The notes under the pieces: generated by a model
The model's database searches: none
What the model was told of the DNA's origin: nothing
What the model saw: the letters and a program-made list of their open reading frames with translations, nothing else
Part shown: piece after piece, positions 61,401 to 64,000 of the stretch
Layout of the letters: every line of letters begins with the position of its first letter
Numbering within the stretch: position 1 is the stretch's first letter
Assembly (NCBI GenBank): GCA_964034945.1
Contig: OZ035962.1
Span: 13,263,388-13,327,387 of the forward strand
Length of the DNA stretch: 64,000 bases
Reading direction: 5' to 3'
From: Chrysopilus asiliformis
Lineage: Eukaryota; Arthropoda; Insecta; Diptera; Rhagionidae
Translations under genes and position numbers: made by a program

Positions 61401-63768
61401 TTAAATCTACATCAATTCACGCTGAAATATTAATTTTGATGGGTTTAAAAAACTCAAATCGCCACTTCGGCACCAATCTTGCCAACTCGGTGTGCGCCTG
61501 CACTAAGAGAGGTATCGTTTTATCGTTAGCTGGATAAAACTATGTTTTATGTTAGATTTTGATAATAAGCACACATTTCTGTAACAAATCCAGATACACT
61601 TTTTTCTATCCTTTTTTAAATGCTAATATTTTTTTTTTTTTAAAAAAGAGTTGGCAGAACTGGGTATAAAGAAAATATCAGTGGTTCTAGTGTTAAAGCA
61701 GATTTAAAAAAAAAATAATTTCATCGAATCGCGTTACTATTGCATATAATGTAATCGGAGTAATGGTTTTTCAGGCAACCACAGAACTGATAAGAAAATA
61801 TTATCTAAAACTAAGATATTTTTAAATACCCATCTACACTATCCATTTTTTTTTTTGTTATATTATTTATGGCCTATAAACCCAGAAATTCCAATAGAAT
61901 TCATCAACACTAACGTTACACGTACAATACAATAAGAAATTTCATGTTAATGACTTATGAAATATGATTAACACGATTTTGTAGGACAAAATGTAATGTG
62001 TTACAAATTTGCATTAAAAAAAACACGAGGATTTTATCAGCATTGCAAATATTGCGATATTCAGTGAAGACTAAAATGTCAGAAGACTTTTCTCACATCG
62101 TTGCTGACGGAAATTGTACAGAAATTTGATCCAATCAAGATGCCCTGAGACGTTTCGACCATTTTTAGATGAACTTATGCGCTGCACATCTCATAGGTGC
62201 ATCTTGTTTTTTTTTTTTTAAATACTGGGTAATATAAAAAATGATTTTTTCCACCAAATTTCGATAACGGTAAAAGATATCGAATTATTGTAAGTTAAAA
62301 ATGCAGACGATTTTGTCTTTAATTTTCTCTTAACGTTCTTTTTCGGAAAACCGTTGGTTTACAAGCAATTCAAAAAAATCTATGTTTTTAAAATTTTTTT
62401 AATGAAAATATCTCAATAACGGTAAAACAAAGCCGATAAAACTGAAAAACAAAACTGTGGCAAATATTATTCTCTTCATTTCATACATTGAACCACCGAA
62501 AACCCCTCAGTTTCTGAGAGAATCGCAAAAACTGATGTTTTTTTTAAATAACCGCATATCTCGATAACGGCTTCAGATATCCAGTTCTAGTATAAGACAA
62601 AAATCTAGGAAATTTTCTTGTCTCCAACTTTGGTCCTACATAAGACTACAGAAAAAGGTGTACTTTAGGAGTAAATTGCGAAAAGCGAAATTTTGATTCT
62701 TAAAAAGCAGCAATTTTGGATACTTCACGTTAACGGATTCCCATGAAAAGTTGGTAGGATCGTGCCATTTCGGAACCAAACATCTCTGTAAAATTTCAAG
62801 GCTCTAGTACCATAAGTTTTTGAGAAATTTTATACACAAACTGACAGACAGAAAGGCATTTTTTTAATATGACTCCAATCGATTCGGGAAATGTTTTTTT
62901 TTTTTTTTTTTTTTTTTTTTTGGAAAATTAATGGCACATTCGATTGACTTGCTCTTTTGGCTAGAAAATTGCTCGCTCTAGATTTTAAATCGAATAGAAA
63001 ATTTTGACAAATTATTTCTAACGAAATTGTATTGAATAAAGTACTAAACGATTCCACAGTAGAGCATGATCCGAATCTGTGATTCCAATTCGTCATAAGA
63101 GGTCGAAATTTTTTATCAATACATTTTATTACACTGTGTATAAGAAAAGAATAATTTTTTTATAGCCAGAGTTTAGGGGAAGACCCTTTAATGCCGTAGC
63201 ACAGCTCAGTCACCAATTTTAGTATCGAAGTCTCAACAATCGATTGACAATGCAGAGAAAAAGTTAATTAATAATGATTGGAATTAAATTTGAATACGAT
63301 TTCGTTAGCAAGTTTTTATGATTTAAATATGCAAATTAAACCCAATTTGTTTTGTTACGTTTTTGTTTATTGTTTGTGTTAAATTTGTCATCTCGGCGTA
63401 TTTTCTTATCGCACGAAAGACAGACCCCAACACATCGGGATCACCCACGAGAAATAGAGGAAAATTGGCACTGAATAAAAATGCGGAATGGAAGGGGGGT
63501 TGCAAAGGGGGATAATTCCGATGAATGCATTGCAAATAGGTTAAAGTAGGTAGGCGGGCAGGTGGCATTTCATTTTCTTCAGCCCCCCAAAGAAAAGTAT
63601 GCACCCAGAATACGCAAATGCCTTTCAGCAAACGTAAAGCATGCGACTCTTCTATAGTAGCGTAATAAATCGATATAAAATTGGAAATTTCATATTTCTT
63701 ACCTCATCGTCGACGGAAAAGTCGTACGTCTGCGAATCGAGCGTTTTAACTTTCAAGCATATAACCAT
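49478..63768 (-). CDS. Bag6: BAG6/Scythe large proline-rich protein (1200 aa, thirteen exons)
   Basis: Exons on the - strand: 63768-63703, 58832-58715, 58660-58467, 58406-58281, 58212-57743, 57635-57503, 57441-56796, 56573-56517, 53099-52712, 52648-51966, 51901-51747, 50101-49859 and 49801-49478. All phases agree and the total is 3603 nt including TAA. Residues 1-75 form a ubiquitin-like domain ([44 protein letters not shown]). Residues ~326-420 match the conserved BAG6 central helical region ([17 protein letters not shown]...). Low-complexity Asn/Gln/Pro/Ala stretches follow. A second conserved helical block covers ~800-960, and the C-terminal BAG-like region includes [30 protein letters not shown] (KRRK nuclear signal) and [23 protein letters not shown]6 is a cytosolic/nuclear holdase. 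With UBL4A and GET4 it triages tail-anchored and mislocalised membrane proteins toward insertion or proteasomal degradation (family knowledge). An in-frame TAG lies upstream of the ATG, so the start is firm. Drosophila CG7546 is the likely counterpart. Confidence 0.95.
50330..51690 (-). repeat. dispersed repeat family F in BAG6 intron 11, split by a fold-back
   Basis: Words such as AATATCTCGATAACG, TTTTACCGTTATCGAGATAT and GAAATTTTCTTGTCTCCAA are shared with 62225-62880, in the same order over the last 300 bases. The insertion at 51120-51375 interrupts it. Confidence 0.55.
51120..51375. mobile_element. fold-back MITE with CGTCTATTTCATACGCAGGG ends
   Basis: Ends CGTCTATTTCATACGCAGGG (continuing CAAGTTTTG) and CAATTTGCCCTGCGTATGAA (continuing ATAGACG) are inverted over ~25 bases. 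It interrupts family F: TAAGAAATTTTAA before and CGAAATTTTCTTGTCTCC after. A related element is split at 22799-23480. Confidence 0.72.
53187..53298. repeat. short inverted-ended element, piggyBac-like left end
   Basis: TTAACCTTTTAGACTACTGG is inverted against GTCGGCAGTCTAAAGGGCT, 112 bp in all. TTAA is present only on the left, so the right end has decayed or the class is wrong. BAG6 intron 8. Confidence 0.45.
53356..53502. repeat. fold-back element with TTTGCCAGAGTGATTTTT arms
   Basis: GCCGCTTTACACGCTATAGT, TTGCCAGAGTGATTTTT is inverted against AAAAATCACTCTGGCAA, ACCAAAGCGTGTCTGGTCGGC. It is 147 bp, non-coding, and in BAG6 intron 8. Confidence 0.72.
54045..54725 (-). repeat. second copy of the 8760-9300 repeat, interrupted by an insertion
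   Basis: AAAACCCGTATGGTGAT, GGATTTTGATGTATGGGAGT, then after the insertion TCCTAAATAACTTTTGTTCT, AAGATGCACCGTTTTTGA. Comparison with 8930-8960 shows where the 54200-54522 element entered. Confidence 0.7.
54200..54522 (+). mobile_element. CTAGCTTGCATACCCGTCG element, copy 2 (323 bp)
   Basis: It has the same head and tail as 35564. The left flank TTTTATGTAGAA and right flank AATATCCTAAATAA together recreate the intact site TTTTATGTAGAATCATATCC at 8926, apart from a couple of bases. It defines the element ends as CTAGC... and ...AGTATGAT. Confidence 0.82.
54990..56235 (+). repeat. long dispersed repeat with four ~130-170-bp tandem units and terminal module
   Basis: Units carry AAATAT.TT..GA.CCGTTAGAGATACGTATAA, TTGGTTATA..CAGTTTT and CGAGAAATTCTCAAAAAA-like words. 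The last part (CCGTTATAGTTACCGTTGCT...TATCTGCCCCCGTTCTCGAG) is the terminal module also found at 8130, 18845 and 38380. The 55288 insertion splits unit 2. Confidence 0.7.
55288..55589 (+). mobile_element. CTAGCTTGCATACCCGTCG element, copy 3 (302 bp)
   Basis: It has the same head and the tail TATATATTAGTATGAT, and sits inside the tandem-unit repeat: ATTTTATTTCCTA before, AAATTTGGTTATAG after. This corresponds to the uninterrupted ATCCTTTAAATTTGGTT at 55852. Confidence 0.8.
57070..57093 (-). repeat. in-frame GCT trinucleotide repeat coding eight alanines in BAG6
   Basis: Eight uninterrupted GCT codons give residues 486-493 of BAG6, between a proline run and a Gln-rich stretch. The repeat is pure at the DNA level, so its length is likely to vary between individuals. 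Confidence 0.85.
59216..59307. repeat. fold-back element, CTGCCTTACACGGTCAATAT ends
   Basis: The ends CTGCCTTACACGGTCAATAT and ATATTGACCATGTGAGGCAG are inverted. It is 92 bp, lies in BAG6 intron 1, and has the same terminal motif as 5121-5182. Confidence 0.7.
60347..60707 (+). mobile_element. TTA-type MITE family A, copy 3 (361 bp) in BAG6 intron 1
   Basis: TTA at 60344-60346 and 60708-60710. Ends AGGTCCCGCTCCACATGAGA and TCTCATGTGGAGCGGCACCT differ at one base. Its interior lacks the 23232 insertion and so serves as the empty site. It also lacks a short segment (CTTTGGCGAGTTCTCGAGAG) present in the other copies. Confidence 0.87.
62225..62880 (+). repeat. dispersed repeat family F copy in BAG6 intron 1
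   Basis: TTTCGATAACGGTAAAAGAT, ATATCTCAATAACGGTAAAA, AAATTTTCTTGTCTCCAACT and the tail CAAACTGACAGACAGAAAGG are shared with 50330-51690. A T-run of about 27 bases follows at 62895-62921. Confidence 0.6.
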
Positions 63769-64000
63769 CTTCTGTCCCCTTGTCTACCTGAGGATGAACC
63801 TAAAAATACAACGAAAAATCGTAAAGCCAAGGGTTAAAAATAAAAGCGCACGAACGGAAAATCGATTAATTCGAATTTAGATGAAAATTTCAATCTATTT
63901 GGTTTTTTCGTGACGAAGGCTTTTGCAGCGGAAAATCAATTTGCTTGGTGGCTGACTTGGAATGGATTGAGCTCTGCGTTGGGAATTTATAACGGGGCGA
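63769..64000 (-). promoter_or_regulatory. BAG6 5' UTR acceptor and upstream flank
   Basis: On the - strand TATTTTTAG precedes base 63799 and could be the acceptor of a 5' UTR intron. That would leave 31 untranslated bases before the ATG. No clear TATA or initiator is seen in the remaining 200 bases, so the promoter may lie here or beyond the window. Confidence 0.3.

Overview
The window is animal nuclear DNA, almost certainly from an insect. It has spliced genes with canonical GT-AG introns, an AT-rich background, many degenerate transposons and miniature inverted-repeat elements, and homologues of ZER1 and BAG6. The gene structures and a decayed mariner element fit a dipteran, possibly a nematoceran; that placement is inference and was not tested. 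There is no bacterial, viral or CRISPR content.

Three protein genes were assembled exon by exon, with splice phases checked across every junction. (1) ZER1/ZYG11-family CUL2 substrate receptor, + strand, positions 1-7220: ten exons, with the 5' part beyond the window edge. (2) A secreted leucine-rich-repeat protein of 697 residues, - strand, 36651 down to 11755: four exons, with a 21.9-kb first intron. (3) BAG6/Scythe of 1200 residues, - strand, 63768 down to 49478: thirteen exons, with the start codon 233 bases from the right edge. ZER1 and the LRR gene converge. The LRR and BAG6 genes lie in tandem, separated by about 12 kb. ZER1 (glycine N-degron ubiquitination) and BAG6 (chaperoning and triage of exposed hydrophobic segments) both act in protein quality control, but nothing in the sequence suggests that they are co-regulated.

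The rest is repeats: a dead mariner at 31230-32413; three TTAA-bounded, piggyBac-like short elements; a family of about 360-bp MITEs with TTA target duplications (three copies, one carrying a second MITE with its own TTA duplication); a near-perfect 390-bp palindrome inside a ZER1 intron; several other fold-backs; a 0.47-kb TTTG/CTGT-type microsatellite; and several dispersed families whose copies are interrupted by younger insertions. The insertion order can be read directly at four or more sites. Two short coding-like stretches (37634-37785 and about 19606-19950, both - strand) remain unexplained. I found no convincing novel biological system; the most notable items are the nested MITEs, the palindrome and the orphan exon-like segment.
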